64,000 nt of DNA. Source: Flavisericum labens. Lineage in GTDB: Bacteria > Bacteroidota > Bacteroidia > Flavobacteriales > Flavobacteriaceae. The notes below the pieces were generated by a model. The model did no database searches, was not told the DNA's origin, and worked only from the letters and a program-made list of their open reading frames with translations. The first letter of the stretch is position 1. Each line of letters starts with the position of its first letter. The stretch spans positions 230,922 to 294,921 of the forward strand of contig NZ_JBJJBQ010000005.1 of NCBI RefSeq assembly GCF_045446075.1, written 5' to 3'. Positions 8,160-17,375 of the stretch are shown piece by piece. The position numbers and the translations under genes are program-made.

Positions 8160-9371
8160 ATGGAAAATAAAATTCTACATCTCGATTTGGATACTTTTTT
8201 TGTGTCCTGTGAACGGCGACTGGATTACAGTTTACAGAAGCATCCTTTGTTGGTAGGCGGAACGGGTGATCGTGGCGTGGTTTCCGCTTGCAGTTATGAA
8301 ACCCGGAAGTTTGGCATCCGCTCTGGTATGGCGATGAAGTTGGCCAGACAACTCTGTCCCGAGGCAGTGGTCATAAAGGGAAATGCTGGGACGTATACTA
8401 AATTTTCACAAGAGGTCACGGAAATCATCAAGGAGCAGGTGCCCATTTTTGAAAAGGCGAGCGTAGATGAATTCTATGCAGACTTGACGGGAATGGACAA
8501 ATTCTTTGGCTGCTACAAATACGCCACAGAGTTGAGGCATAAAATCATCAAGGAAACGGGACTGCCCATTTCCTTCGGACTGTCATCCAATAAAATAACC
8601 TCAAAGGTGGCCACGGGTGAGGCCAAGCCCAACAACCAGATGAAAATCGATTTTGGTCTTGAAAAAGCGTTTTTGGCACCGCTGTCCGTGCACAAGATTC
8701 CTTCCGTAGGCGGCAAGACCTTTCAATCCTTAAAGAATATGGGCGTTTTTAAGGTGCAGACCATTCAGGAAATGCCGGAGGAAATGATGATCAGTGCGTT
8801 CGGGAAAAATGGGCAGACCATTTGGCGGCGAGCTAATGGCATTGATAGGCCGCCACTGATCCAATACCATGAACGGAAATCCATTTCAACGGAACGCACC
8901 TTTTGGGATACGACCGATATGGTAAAGTTGCGAACCACGTTAACGGCGATGGCAGAAAATCTGGCCTTTGCCCTGCGGAACGGCAATAAGCTCACTTCCT
9001 GTATATCCATTAAGATCAGGTATGCCGATTTTAACACGTATACCAAACAAGTAAAGATACCGTATACCAGTGCCGACCATATCCTGATTCCAAAAGTATT
9101 GGAGCTTTTTGAACAGTTGTACCAGAGGCGGTTGTTGCTGCGGTTGGTAGGTGTGCGGATGGGCGATTTGGTTTCCGGGAACTACCAAATCAACCTGTTC
9201 GACGATACCGAGGAAATGTTGAACCTTTACGGCGCAATGGACCATATCCGCAAGCGATTTGGTGAAAACAAGATCATGCGGGCATCCTGTATGGGTGCGA
9301 AATCCATCGGTAGATTTTACAATGCGTTCAATGGCGAACCGCCAATGGTGTTGGCCCACAGAACCCAATAG
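8160..9371 (+). CDS. dinB: Y-family DNA polymerase (DinB/Pol IV-like)
   Basis: A 403-residue translesion polymerase. The metal ligands are visible in HLDLDTFF (residues 7-14) and SVDEFYADL (101-109). The fingers/palm segment ACSYETRKFGIRSGM and helix-hairpin-helix-like VGGKTFQSLKNMG follow. It would insert bases opposite lesions. It is first in an operon with the DnaE-type polymerase 3 bp downstream, under the LexA-like repressor. This pairing resembles the ImuB-DnaE2 mutasome, but here a full catalytic DinB takes the ImuB place and no ImuA gene is present. Confidence 0.92.
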   Translation: MENKILHLDLDTFFVSCERRLDYSLQKHPLLVGGTGDRGVVSACSYETRKFGIRSGMAMKLARQLCPEAVVIKGNAGTYTKFSQEVTEIIKEQVPIFEKASVDEFYADLTGMDKFFGCYKYATELRHKIIKETGLPISFGLSSNKITSKVATGEAKPNNQMKIDFGLEKAFLAPLSVHKIPSVGGKTFQSLKNMGVFKVQTIQEMPEEMMISAFGKNGQTIWRRANGIDRPPLIQYHERKSISTERTFWDTTDMVKLRTTLTAMAENLAFALRNGNKLTSCISIKIRYADFNTYTKQVKIPYTSADHILIPKVLELFEQLYQRRLLLRLVGVRMGDLVSGNYQINLFDDTEEMLNLYGAMDHIRKRFGENKIMRASCMGAKSIGRFYNAFNGEPPMVLAHRTQ

Positions 9372-9374
9372 CCT

Positions 9375-12300
9375 ATGTACCTGAACTGCCATACTTATTA
9401 TTCCTTACGGTTCGGGACGTTTTCCGAAATCGACCTATTGCAGCTTGCCAAGGACAACGGTGTGGGCGAATTGGTGCTTACCGATATTAACAATACATCG
9501 GCCTGCCTCAATTTCATCCGTAAGGCTCTTGATTTTGGCATTCGCCCGATGGTGGGCATTGATTTTAGGGATGGGGCAAAACAACTCTACGTAGGTGTTG
9601 CAAAAAACAATGATGGCTTCCGTGAGCTGAACGCATTTTTATCGCAGCATTCCCATAATGCCATCAAACTTCCCGAGGTCGCACCGGAGCTGAAAAATGT
9701 TTTTATCATTTATCCTTTTGAACAGCTTTTGCAGCTTGATAAGACCTGTTTTTTGGACAATGAATTCATCGGCATTTCCATAGAAAATTTAAGAAGACTG
9801 CCGTTTTCCGCCTATCGGAATTTTACCGATAAATTGGTGGTGCAACAACCCGTAACCTTCCGAAATAAAAAGGATTTTAACGCCCATAGGTTACTTCGGG
9901 CCATTGACAACAACACGCTATTGAGCAAACTATCCACTACGGAAGAAGCCAGTGAAACCGAACGGATGCTGCCCTTGGAAGATTTGTTGGGGCGTTATCA
10001 AGACTTTCCCCATATCATCCAAAACACAGAAAATCTCTTGTCGGAATGCCACATTGATTTCAGTTTTGGTACTAACAGGGTATCGCAGAACCAACAGGTT
10101 TTTAGCGAATCAAAGGAGCAAGACTATAAGCTATTGACCGAACTCTGTAACAAGGGCCTGCCCAAACGCTATTCAAATCCCAATGACATCGTTCTTGCCC
10201 GACTGGAAAGAGAATTGCAGGTCATACGAAAGTTGGATTTTGTGTCTTATTTCCTGATTAACCATGATATTGTGAGCTATGCCAAGAGACAAGGGTATTT
10301 TTACGTAGGCCGTGGCAGTGGAGCAAACAGTATTGTAGCTTATATCATTGGGATAACCGATGTTGATCCCATAGAACTCGACCTATATTTTGAACGCTTT
10401 ATCAATCCGTTCCGGGCTTCACCACCCGATTTTGACATTGATTTTAGCTGGCGTGACCGTGATGATGTTACCGCCTATATCTTCAAACGCTTTCCAAATA
10501 CGGCATTGTTGGCTACCTACAATACCTTCAAATATCGGGCTACGGTACGGGAATTGGGCAAGGTGTTCGGATTGCCGAAAAGCGACATTGACCAATTGAG
10601 CGATGGAAACTTTCCACCCTCAAAATTGAACGACATCCATAGGCTCGTCATCAAATACGGTTCACTTATCCAAGGGATGCCCAACCACCTGAGCGTACAT
10701 AGCGCAGGAATCTTAATACTGGATAAACCCGTTCATTATTATTCGGCGACCGATTTACCGCCAAAGGGATTTCCAACGGTACAGTTCGATATGATTATTG
10801 CCGAGGATGTGGGCATTTTTAAGTTCGATATCTTGGGGCAACGGGGGTTGGCGAAAATCAAGGATGCCATAGACATCGTAAAAGAGAACCGTCCCGAGCT
10901 TCCCGAAATCGACATTTCGCAAATTGAAAAATTCAAGAGGGACGACAACCTGAACCAAATGCTTTCCAAGGGAAAGGCCATAGGGGTGTATTATGTGGAA
11001 TCCCCAGCAATGCGTGGGCTGATGAAAAAGTTGCAAGTAAGTGATTATTTAAGTTTGGTGGCCGCCAGTTCCGTAATTCGTCCTGGTGTTTCCTCATCAG
11101 GGATGAAAACCGAGTTTATCCGTAGGCATAGGGAACCGGAACGAAGAAAGGAAGCCCATCCCGTTCTGGCTAAGATTATGCCAGAGACCTATGGCGTGAT
11201 GGTTTACCAAGAAGATGTGTTGAAAGTGGCCCACGAGTTTGCCGGACTGGATTTGGGCGAGGCCGATGTATTGCGACGGGGAATGAGCGGTAAGTTTCGC
11301 TCCCGGGAGGAGTTCAAGGCCGTGGAATTGAAGTTCAGGAGCAACTGCTTGGATAAAGGCTATTCGGAAACGGTCATCAATGAGGTCTGGGAACAGATTG
11401 CCAGTTTTGCGGGTTACGCCTTTGCCAAAGGGCATTCGGCCAGTTATGCCGTGGAGAGTTACCAAAGCCTCTATTTGAAATGCTACTATCCCTTGGAATT
11501 TATGGTGGCCGTACTCAATAACGGTGGTGGCTTTTATAGCAGCGAACACTACATTCAGGAAGCCCGGATGTGCGGTGGCATTATCCACGCCCCTTGCATC
11601 AACAATAGCGACCACGCCAACAGTATAAAGGGGGAACATATTTACTTGGGATTTGGCTACCTGAAGCATTTGGAAACTTTTTTGGTACAGCGGTTATTGA
11701 CGGAAAGACAGCTCTACGGGAAATTTGAATCGTTGGATGATTTTATTGACAGGGTTGTGGTAAGTATCGAGCAACTGACGATTTTGATTCGCATCGGGGC
11801 GTTCCGGTTTACCCATAAATCGAAGCCTGAATTGCTATGGCAGGCTACGTTCAAATTGAATGCTTTGGGAAAGCGGAGCGCCCATCCGCAGTTGTTCCGT
11901 CCCAAACACCGAAATTTTCCCTTGCCCGAGTTCAATCAGGGATGGTTGGAAGATGCCTATGACGAAATGGAGCTTTTGGGCTTTCCGTTGTGCAGCTATT
12001 TCGACCTGATTTCAGAAACCCCAAAATCCAATTGGATGACCAAAGATATGCCCAAGTTCAAGGGCAGGGAAATGTTATTGTACGGCATTATGGTGAATTC
12101 AAGATTCCATAAAACAAGCCAGGGCAAGCGGATGCGATTGAGTACGTTTATCGATGATCAGGGCGAGTATTTTGATGGGGTACATTTTCCAAAAGTGGTC
12201 GATAAGTACCCCATTCATGGTAGGGGCGTATATGCCTGTTATGGCAAGATTACCGAAGAATTCGGGCATTTTAGTATGGATGTGATGTGGAGTAAAAAAA

Positions 12301-12395
12301 TGCCCTTAAAGACCGACCCTCGCAGCCCTGATGAACCGACTTATGAGGATGTCTTTAAACTAAAATCCGCCAAACGAAAGGAAATTAAAAGCTAA
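9375..12395 (+). CDS. dnaE: DnaE2-like DNA polymerase III alpha subunit
   Basis: A 1,006-residue C-family polymerase. The N-terminal PHP domain starts CHTYYSLRFGTFSE. The catalytic aspartates are in PPDFDIDF (D352, D354, D356). The region FAKGHSASYAVESYQSLYLK and a C-terminal OB-like segment follow. It is shorter than replicative Bacteroidota DnaE (well over 1,100 residues) and close to error-prone DnaE2/ImuC. It sits between dinB and yedK and is probably damage-induced, extending from lesions bypassed by DinB. Fidelity cannot be judged from sequence alone. Confidence 0.9.
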   Translation: MYLNCHTYYSLRFGTFSEIDLLQLAKDNGVGELVLTDINNTSACLNFIRKALDFGIRPMVGIDFRDGAKQLYVGVAKNNDGFRELNAFLSQHSHNAIKLPEVAPELKNVFIIYPFEQLLQLDKTCFLDNEFIGISIENLRRLPFSAYRNFTDKLVVQQPVTFRNKKDFNAHRLLRAIDNNTLLSKLSTTEEASETERMLPLEDLLGRYQDFPHIIQNTENLLSECHIDFSFGTNRVSQNQQVFSESKEQDYKLLTELCNKGLPKRYSNPNDIVLARLERELQVIRKLDFVSYFLINHDIVSYAKRQGYFYVGRGSGANSIVAYIIGITDVDPIELDLYFERFINPFRASPPDFDIDFSWRDRDDVTAYIFKRFPNTALLATYNTFKYRATVRELGKVFGLPKSDIDQLSDGNFPPSKLNDIHRLVIKYGSLIQGMPNHLSVHSAGILILDKPVHYYSATDLPPKGFPTVQFDMIIAEDVGIFKFDILGQRGLAKIKDAIDIVKENRPELPEIDISQIEKFKRDDNLNQMLSKGKAIGVYYVESPAMRGLMKKLQVSDYLSLVAASSVIRPGVSSSGMKTEFIRRHREPERRKEAHPVLAKIMPETYGVMVYQEDVLKVAHEFAGLDLGEADVLRRGMSGKFRSREEFKAVELKFRSNCLDKGYSETVINEVWEQIASFAGYAFAKGHSASYAVESYQSLYLKCYYPLEFMVAVLNNGGGFYSSEHYIQEARMCGGIIHAPCINNSDHANSIKGEHIYLGFGYLKHLETFLVQRLLTERQLYGKFESLDDFIDRVVVSIEQLTILIRIGAFRFTHKSKPELLWQATFKLNALGKRSAHPQLFRPKHRNFPLPEFNQGWLEDAYDEMELLGFPLCSYFDLISETPKSNWMTKDMPKFKGREMLLYGIMVNSRFHKTSQGKRMRLSTFIDDQGEYFDGVHFPKVVDKYPIHGRGVYACYGKITEEFGHFSMDVMWSKKMPLKTDPRSPDEPTYEDVFKLKSAKRKEIKS

Positions 12396-12407
12396 TTCGG
12401 TATATTG

Positions 12408-12426
12408 TAACAAACATTTTTTGTTA
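12408..12426. promoter_or_regulatory. Small inverted repeat over the yedK start
   Basis: TAACAAA (12408-12414) and TTTGTTA (12420-12426) form a perfect 7-bp inverted repeat whose right arm overlaps the A of the yedK ATG. It could modulate translation or bind a regulator. Confidence 0.35.
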
Positions 12427-13043
12427 TGTGTTACCGGACCAGACTCAACGCCAAATTAGAGGATATAGAAAAATCGTTCGATGCCTATTTTGAGGAAAAG
12501 GAGCGTTACCAACCCAGTGAGGAAATCAATGGTTTTGCACATTCGCCCTATCCTGTTATCGTGGATGAAAGCCCAGGCGAAATCCAATTTTATAGTTGGG
12601 GCTTGATACCGTTTTGGGCAAAGGATAGAAAAATCCAAAAGGCGACCTTGAACGCCAAGGTGGAAACCCTTGACGAAAAACCGTCTTATCGCAATTCTGT
12701 ACAGAAACGGTGTTTGGTAGTGGCGGATGGGTTTTACGAATGGCAATGGTTGGATCCAAAGGGCAAGGCCAAACAAAAGTTCGTCATAAAACCACAAGAC
12801 CAAGACATTTTTGCACTTGCGGGGATTTATTCGCTATGGAACAACCCCGAAACCGGGGAGGAATTGGGAACATATAGTATCGTTACTACCGAGGCAAACG
12901 AGCTGATGAGCGAAATACATAACACCAAGAAAAGAATGCCCATAGTTTTAAGGGAACAGGATAGAAACCGTTGGCTGACCAATGATGATTATAGCTCGTT
13001 CGCTTTTCCCTACGAAACCAATTTGGTGGCTTCCAAGTGTTAG
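12426..13043 (+). CDS. yedK: SOS response-associated peptidase/abasic-site crosslinker (YedK/HMCES)
   Basis: A 205-residue SRAP-family protein that forms a covalent thiazolidine crosslink with abasic sites in single-stranded DNA, shielding them from breakage. The catalytic Cys2 (MCYRTR), Asn76 in ATLNAKVE, Glu105 in DGFYEW and His165 in EIHNTKKRMP are all present, so it should be active. It is 30 bp downstream of the DnaE-type gene, completing a damage-tolerance operon that could protect single-stranded DNA during conjugation. It converges on a lipoprotein gene. Confidence 0.92.
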   Translation: MCYRTRLNAKLEDIEKSFDAYFEEKERYQPSEEINGFAHSPYPVIVDESPGEIQFYSWGLIPFWAKDRKIQKATLNAKVETLDEKPSYRNSVQKRCLVVADGFYEWQWLDPKGKAKQKFVIKPQDQDIFALAGIYSLWNNPETGEELGTYSIVTTEANELMSEIHNTKKRMPIVLREQDRNRWLTNDDYSSFAFPYETNLVASKC

Positions 13044-13055
13044 ATTTGCCAAAAA

Positions 13056-13421
13056 TCAAAACGGGGATTTTTCACGTAATCCTTTTTCTGTAACCTTCCA
13101 GTGGCCATCCACTTTTACGAGTTTTAAGGTTTCGGGCTCATCGCTGTATGAAGTGGAGAACCTTACCCAGGCCGTATCGCCGTTAACGGCTTCATCCAGA
13201 ACCTTGAAATTTGATGCGCCTTCCATTTTGGAGGGAACTAGTATATCATGAACGGCCGTAAAGGCTTCGTAGCTTTCGGGCGTGGTGTTCTGTTTTAAGG
13301 CGGAAAGGTCCTTTAGGTAAAAGCTTTCGATAACGATTTGGGCGGTTTCAACGGGTGATTTTTGTGCCGCGGTGCAGGCCATAAAAAGTATCAGCCAGAG
13401 GTAGGGGACTATTTTTTTCAT
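13056..13421 (-). CDS. Small lipoprotein, DUF4878-like
   Basis: A 121-residue secreted lipoprotein. The signal segment MKKIVPYLWLILFMAC carries a lipobox with the lipidated Cys at 16. The mature part looks like an NTF2/lumazine-binding-type fold of the DUF4878 kind: an early helix (SPVETAQIVIESFYLKDLSA), then strands ending in KVDGHWKVTEKG. It is 77 bp downstream of traN in the same direction and may be the last gene of the tra operon. Its role is unknown; surface or entry exclusion is possible but unsupported. Confidence 0.7.
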   Translation of the reverse strand: MKKIVPYLWLILFMACTAAQKSPVETAQIVIESFYLKDLSALKQNTTPESYEAFTAVHDILVPSKMEGASNFKVLDEAVNGDTAWVRFSTSYSDEPETLKLVKVDGHWKVTEKGLREKSPF

Positions 13422-13498
13422 CTGTTTGGGTTTTGGTAATAATCTGTTTTATTAATGTTTAAATGGTATGGCCTGTTGCGGGTTATCATTTAATAGTC

Positions 13499-14332
13499 TC
13501 AATTAGGGTTGTTAATGGTTCTGTGCGATATTTTCAACTTTAGGTTACGCTCACCGTTCCTTTCATTGAGTTCCAATAGGACCAAACGCTCGTCACTAAT
13601 GGAAAACTTCGGTACAGCATAGACCACTTTGGCCTTTTGGCCTTCCTTGATTTTTGACGGTGCACCATAAATATAGAGCGGAGCGACATCCAAACGCTGT
13701 AATGATTTTTTTCTGCCCTTATTTCTGGTCTTGATGCTTAGGTCCAGAAAGTTTACATCATAATCCAATGACGATCGGTTCTCGATGGCCATCACGAAAT
13801 ACAGTTCCTCCCTGTCGAAAACAATATTCTCGACCCTCAGCACTATGCCGTCGTGCCGTTTTTTAAGCTTGCCGATGCGCTGCCTTCTCTTGACCAAATA
13901 CGAACAGAACCGTTCATAATATCTGGTCTTCGGATCGGCGGAAGGCACCGATTGTATCGTTTTGTCCAAATGGGATGCCTTCGGTTTTTCATTACCAATG
14001 GACGCCGAACCCGGAATGAAATAATTCAGTTTTTCCAGTGTAGGACTATATCTTATAATATACGAAAAAATGTCACCATTATAGTTGATTATCAAAAGAT
14101 TACTTTCTTTTCCAGGGGTGGCCTGCAACAATCCGAAATACTGCTGTTTTTCACGGTTATAGGTGAAAACGAAGTTGTCTGCACCGGTAATACCCTGTCT
14201 AATGGGATTGGGAAAGAACAGGGCCACGTTCTTATGTTCGTTGGCATAGATGGTGTCCAAGGTCATTTTGGGCTGGGCACTTAAAAAGGCCGTGGCCAAG
14301 AGGAAACTGAATAGGATGGATGGATGTTTCAT
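13499..14332 (-). CDS. traN: Conjugative transposon protein TraN (DUF4138)
   Basis: A 277-residue protein with a cleavable signal peptide ending near FLSAQP. It belongs to the DUF4138/TraN family, the VirB9-like or outer-membrane-linked component of the Bacteroidota conjugation apparatus. Visible features are FFPNPIRQGITG near the N-terminus and the C-terminal beta-rich region LYFVMAIENRSSLDYDVNF. It follows traM by 12 bp. Confidence 0.88.
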   Translation of the reverse strand: MKHPSILFSFLLATAFLSAQPKMTLDTIYANEHKNVALFFPNPIRQGITGADNFVFTYNREKQQYFGLLQATPGKESNLLIINYNGDIFSYIIRYSPTLEKLNYFIPGSASIGNEKPKASHLDKTIQSVPSADPKTRYYERFCSYLVKRRQRIGKLKKRHDGIVLRVENIVFDREELYFVMAIENRSSLDYDVNFLDLSIKTRNKGRKKSLQRLDVAPLYIYGAPSKIKEGQKAKVVYAVPKFSISDERLVLLELNERNGERNLKLKISHRTINNPN

Positions 14333-14344
14333 GTGTCTGGATAT

Positions 14345-15271
14345 TTATGGTTCTGGTTTCAATAGGAGCCTGTAGTTGTTGACCACGGTAACCTTTACGG
14401 TCCGGTTGTTGCGCTGGAACACTTTTTTGATGCCGCCGACCTGTGGAAGCCCGACGACATTGATGTCGTCGACAATGTCCTCCACGATCTCACGGCCGGC
14501 CTCGGCACGGAAACTGTTCTCCACATAGATGCCCTCAGTGCCGTCCTGTAGGTCAAAGGCCTTCAGTTTGATGGGGTGGTGCCCGATGTTTTCAATCCTT
14601 ATCATCGCGCGATTGGGCTGGAAGCTGATAAATCCATATATCGGAGTGTTTTTTGGAACAACTTTATTCCCAATCTTGGCATCCTTTGCGAGCCGCATCC
14701 GTAACCGATGGTTGGTACTCACGGTCTGGTCGCCATCCACCGTCACATGTATTACGGAATCCGTATGGCGTAGGTCCAAAATAGGATTTTTGACCGGGGC
14801 AGAAGCAAAGAAGAGTTGGTGCTCCAGTCCCATTTCTTTGGCTCCAACTTTCGCATCCGTTTTGACCACGGTGTCCCTATCCTTTTTCGGCTTACGGTCA
14901 GTTGAACTTGGTATGGTCTTGGAATAAGTGTTTTCGGAATAACTTATCCTGTTGGCCCTATAGATGCTGTCCACGATATGGCGTTTCCTTTTGATGGGCA
15001 GGTCGGGGTCGTAAGTGCCGGTGGAGTCCAATAGGCTCTCGTCATAGATACTGGGCGCATTGGTCTGGCGGACTTCCTTCAGGTCGTCGATGGCCTCCAA
15101 TTTGGAGTCATACTCCTTTTGTTCCGCTTCCAGTTCGGGCACCTGGACCTGCTCCAGATTTTCATCCCCATCACCGGCCCCGTCCATCAACATGGCGGAA
15201 TAGGCGATCAGGAATATCACCACCGTGGCCAGTACCACGGCGAATACTATTTTGTTCTTTTCGATTTTCAT
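14345..15271 (-). CDS. traM: Conjugative transposon protein TraM
   Basis: A 308-residue VirB10-like protein. One membrane helix at residues 9-28 is followed by a long Glu/Asp/Lys-rich periplasmic linker (about 35-190). A beta-rich C-terminal domain contains NHRLRMRLAKDAKIGNKVVP and ENSFRAEAGREIVEDIVDDI. It would span the envelope. Its start overlaps the traK stop by four bases (ATGA), indicating coupled translation. Confidence 0.88.
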   Translation of the reverse strand: MKIEKNKIVFAVVLATVVIFLIAYSAMLMDGAGDGDENLEQVQVPELEAEQKEYDSKLEAIDDLKEVRQTNAPSIYDESLLDSTGTYDPDLPIKRKRHIVDSIYRANRISYSENTYSKTIPSSTDRKPKKDRDTVVKTDAKVGAKEMGLEHQLFFASAPVKNPILDLRHTDSVIHVTVDGDQTVSTNHRLRMRLAKDAKIGNKVVPKNTPIYGFISFQPNRAMIRIENIGHHPIKLKAFDLQDGTEGIYVENSFRAEAGREIVEDIVDDINVVGLPQVGGIKKVFQRNNRTVKVTVVNNYRLLLKPEP

Positions 15272-15885
15272 GGTGTTCCGTTTTGTATTTTTCTAAGGCG
15301 CTTTTCAAAATAATCCGTGATGAGCAGGCCGTGCGGGTTGTTGGGAAAGTGACGGTCCACCCGTATGAGCTTCCCCGTGGTGATGAGCTCGTAGGTATCG
15401 GTGGTCGCCCCGCGGTTGATTTCAAAGACACACCTGGTCTCGAACCCGTAAGGTTCGTTCTGCACGTCCACTTTCGATTCAATGTCCAGTACCCTTTGCA
15501 CCAGTGAGTACTGGAGCAAGCGGTTGAAGACCCCGTCCGCCTTTTTCTGCCGATAGAGGTTGTCCACCGAACTGTTGCCCAACCAAAGCGCCTTTTCGAG
15601 GTGCCTTTCATAATTGCTGGCATCGATGTCGTAGAAATAGGTATGGAACAGTTCCAGGTGCGACAATATCTCCACCTTCAGGTTCTCGTTCTGCGAGACC
15701 AGTTTCAGGGGAATGGCACTGCCATCGGTATTGACCACAAAGGCGCTGCCCACGGTGTCCCTGTGCAGTTTGATGACCATCAGTACGGATACGATGGCCG
15801 TGACCGCAGCGGCGATGACCGAGGCCAGTACGATGAACCGGTTCAGCTTTAGCACGTCGTAGATGTTCTTATAAGGTGTTTTCAT
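15268..15885 (-). CDS. traK: Conjugative transposon protein TraK
   Basis: A 205-residue VirB8-like protein of the Bacteroidota type IV secretion system. A short cytoplasmic start (YKNIYDVLKLNRFIV) leads into one membrane helix at about 18-38, followed by a periplasmic domain. TraK is thought to form part of the inner-membrane platform. It lies 43 bp after traJ and overlaps traM. Confidence 0.88.
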   Translation of the reverse strand: MKTPYKNIYDVLKLNRFIVLASVIAAAVTAIVSVLMVIKLHRDTVGSAFVVNTDGSAIPLKLVSQNENLKVEILSHLELFHTYFYDIDASNYERHLEKALWLGNSSVDNLYRQKKADGVFNRLLQYSLVQRVLDIESKVDVQNEPYGFETRCVFEINRGATTDTYELITTGKLIRVDRHFPNNPHGLLITDYFEKRLRKIQNGTP

Positions 15886-15928
15886 TCATTTGGGTGTTGG
15901 TTTAAAAAAAAAATCAGCATGATTTGGT

Positions 15929-16771
15929 CTACCCGCCACTGAACAGCCGGAGCGTGAACGAAGTGGCCTTGCTGTAGAGCTTGAACTTCAGGAACACAAT
16001 GAACCCGATTGAGCCCAACTGCAACAGGGGCGCAAAGAAATGGCTGCCCCAGTCCGTGCCGAAGAGGTTGCCCCAGAAATTGGTGTTGACCTCCGTGTAG
16101 AGGTTGTTGATGAACACGTTCACCAGAAAAAAGGCGGGCACGAGCATATAAACTGCGGCATAGAGCCTAAAGAACTGGTAGGCCATGGGCCTGAACTTCT
16201 CGAACACGGCCAAACTGATGACCAGTGGGAAAAAGGCCTGCATGATGCCCAACAGAAAATAGCGCTCCGCTAGAAAAAGGGGATAGATAAAAATATCCAA
16301 CAGCCACAGGAAGATGCCCACGATAAAGGCGATGAGCTTCAGCCCATAGAGCGGCGTCACCAAGGCCTCGTACAGCAGGGCAAAGGCTTTTTTGGCGGCT
16401 TCCAGTGCGCCCACATCCCGTTCCAGATCGATGTCCTGCATCTGTAGTGGGAGGAGCGCCGGAGCCGTGTCGCGGTACTGGGCCTCAATGGCCACCAAAA
16501 TGGCATCGAAGGCGCCCAGCACCTGTGTGGAAAAGATGACCAGTATGACCACCGCAAAGTTCTTGGCCAGTTCGGTAGGGGTGAGCCCCCAGGTATGGCC
16601 GTCCCTATCGGCGAGGCCCTCGTTGTACTTTTTCAGGATGTTGATCAGGAAAAAGAGAACCGCCAAGGTCTTCATGCCCGTAATGGTGTACTGCGAGAAC
16701 TCGCTGTTCTTTATCGTCTGGAACACCGTGTCCACATATTCCAATCCTATGCCCAAAGGGATTCCAACCAT
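15929..16771 (-). CDS. traJ: Conjugative transposon protein TraJ
   Basis: A 280-residue polytopic membrane protein (VirB6-like). Hydrophobic segments are visible near residues 28-46, 70-95, 148-190, 205-228 and 245-262. The C-terminus YSKATSFTLRLFSGG is soluble. It is shorter than many TraJ proteins of 330 or more residues. It begins three bases after traI ends. Confidence 0.85.
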   Translation of the reverse strand: MVGIPLGIGLEYVDTVFQTIKNSEFSQYTITGMKTLAVLFFLINILKKYNEGLADRDGHTWGLTPTELAKNFAVVILVIFSTQVLGAFDAILVAIEAQYRDTAPALLPLQMQDIDLERDVGALEAAKKAFALLYEALVTPLYGLKLIAFIVGIFLWLLDIFIYPLFLAERYFLLGIMQAFFPLVISLAVFEKFRPMAYQFFRLYAAVYMLVPAFFLVNVFINNLYTEVNTNFWGNLFGTDWGSHFFAPLLQLGSIGFIVFLKFKLYSKATSFTLRLFSGG

Positions 16772-16774
16772 GTT

Positions 16775-17356
16775 CTAATATTTGGCGGCGCGGTTATTGA
16801 TGGCGTCCTGCATGGCCCTAAAGGCGATGATCTCGCGGTAGCGCTTGGTCTTGGCCTCGATCTCGGCCACCATTTCCCGGGATTCCTTTTCCTTGGCCTT
16901 GAGCACTTCAGCACGTTCAGCGTCCGTCATTTTCAGGGTGTTGCTGGTGAGTATCTTATCGATATACTCCAATCCTTCGAGGGAATTGCTGACGATATCG
17001 TTGAAGGAGTCCGAAATGCGGTCCACTTCATCGGCCTTGATGTAAGGGGAGTTGAGGATCTCCCTGAGGTCGTCCTGTACGAGGTCGAACAGGCGTTTGT
17101 TGTTCCGGGCCATTTCCCTGACGGCCTTGAGCTGTTTGATGGCATTGTTGACCTTTTCGATGTTCTCCTTTTGCGTCTTGAGGAACTGGACGGTCTTGAG
17201 CAATTGGGCGGTCTGCTTACCAGACTCGATCAGCGATTTGGTAAAACTGATAAAGTTGGTATTATCATACACCGGCATCCCCTGGCAGGCAGCGCCTGCG
17301 GGCAATAAAAGGACGAAGGCCAGTGCTAGTACAAAGGTTTTGGTATGCTGTTTCAT
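16775..17356 (-). CDS. traI: TraI-like conjugation protein (DUF4141)
   Basis: A 193-residue exported protein with a signal peptide ending near PAGAACQG. It is largely helical, with heptad-like runs suggesting coiled coil (residues 45-85 and 150-185). Position after the VirB4-like traG and before traJ matches TraI/DUF4141 of CTnDOT-type elements, where it is a VirB5-like component. A long frame on the opposite strand here is a codon shadow. Confidence 0.82.
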   Translation of the reverse strand: MKQHTKTFVLALAFVLLLPAGAACQGMPVYDNTNFISFTKSLIESGKQTAQLLKTVQFLKTQKENIEKVNNAIKQLKAVREMARNNKRLFDLVQDDLREILNSPYIKADEVDRISDSFNDIVSNSLEGLEYIDKILTSNTLKMTDAERAEVLKAKEKESREMVAEIEAKTKRYREIIAFRAMQDAINNRAAKY

Positions 17357-17375
17357 GTTTAAAGGTTTTTAAAGG

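Noticed and set aside
11097..11669. 190-codon minus-strand frame inside the DnaE-type gene
   Set aside because: No family resemblance; the plus strand carries conserved polymerase motifs here.
16595..17308. 237-codon plus-strand frame across traJ/traI
   Set aside because: Antisense to two recognised tra genes, compositionally a shadow of their GC-rich codons.
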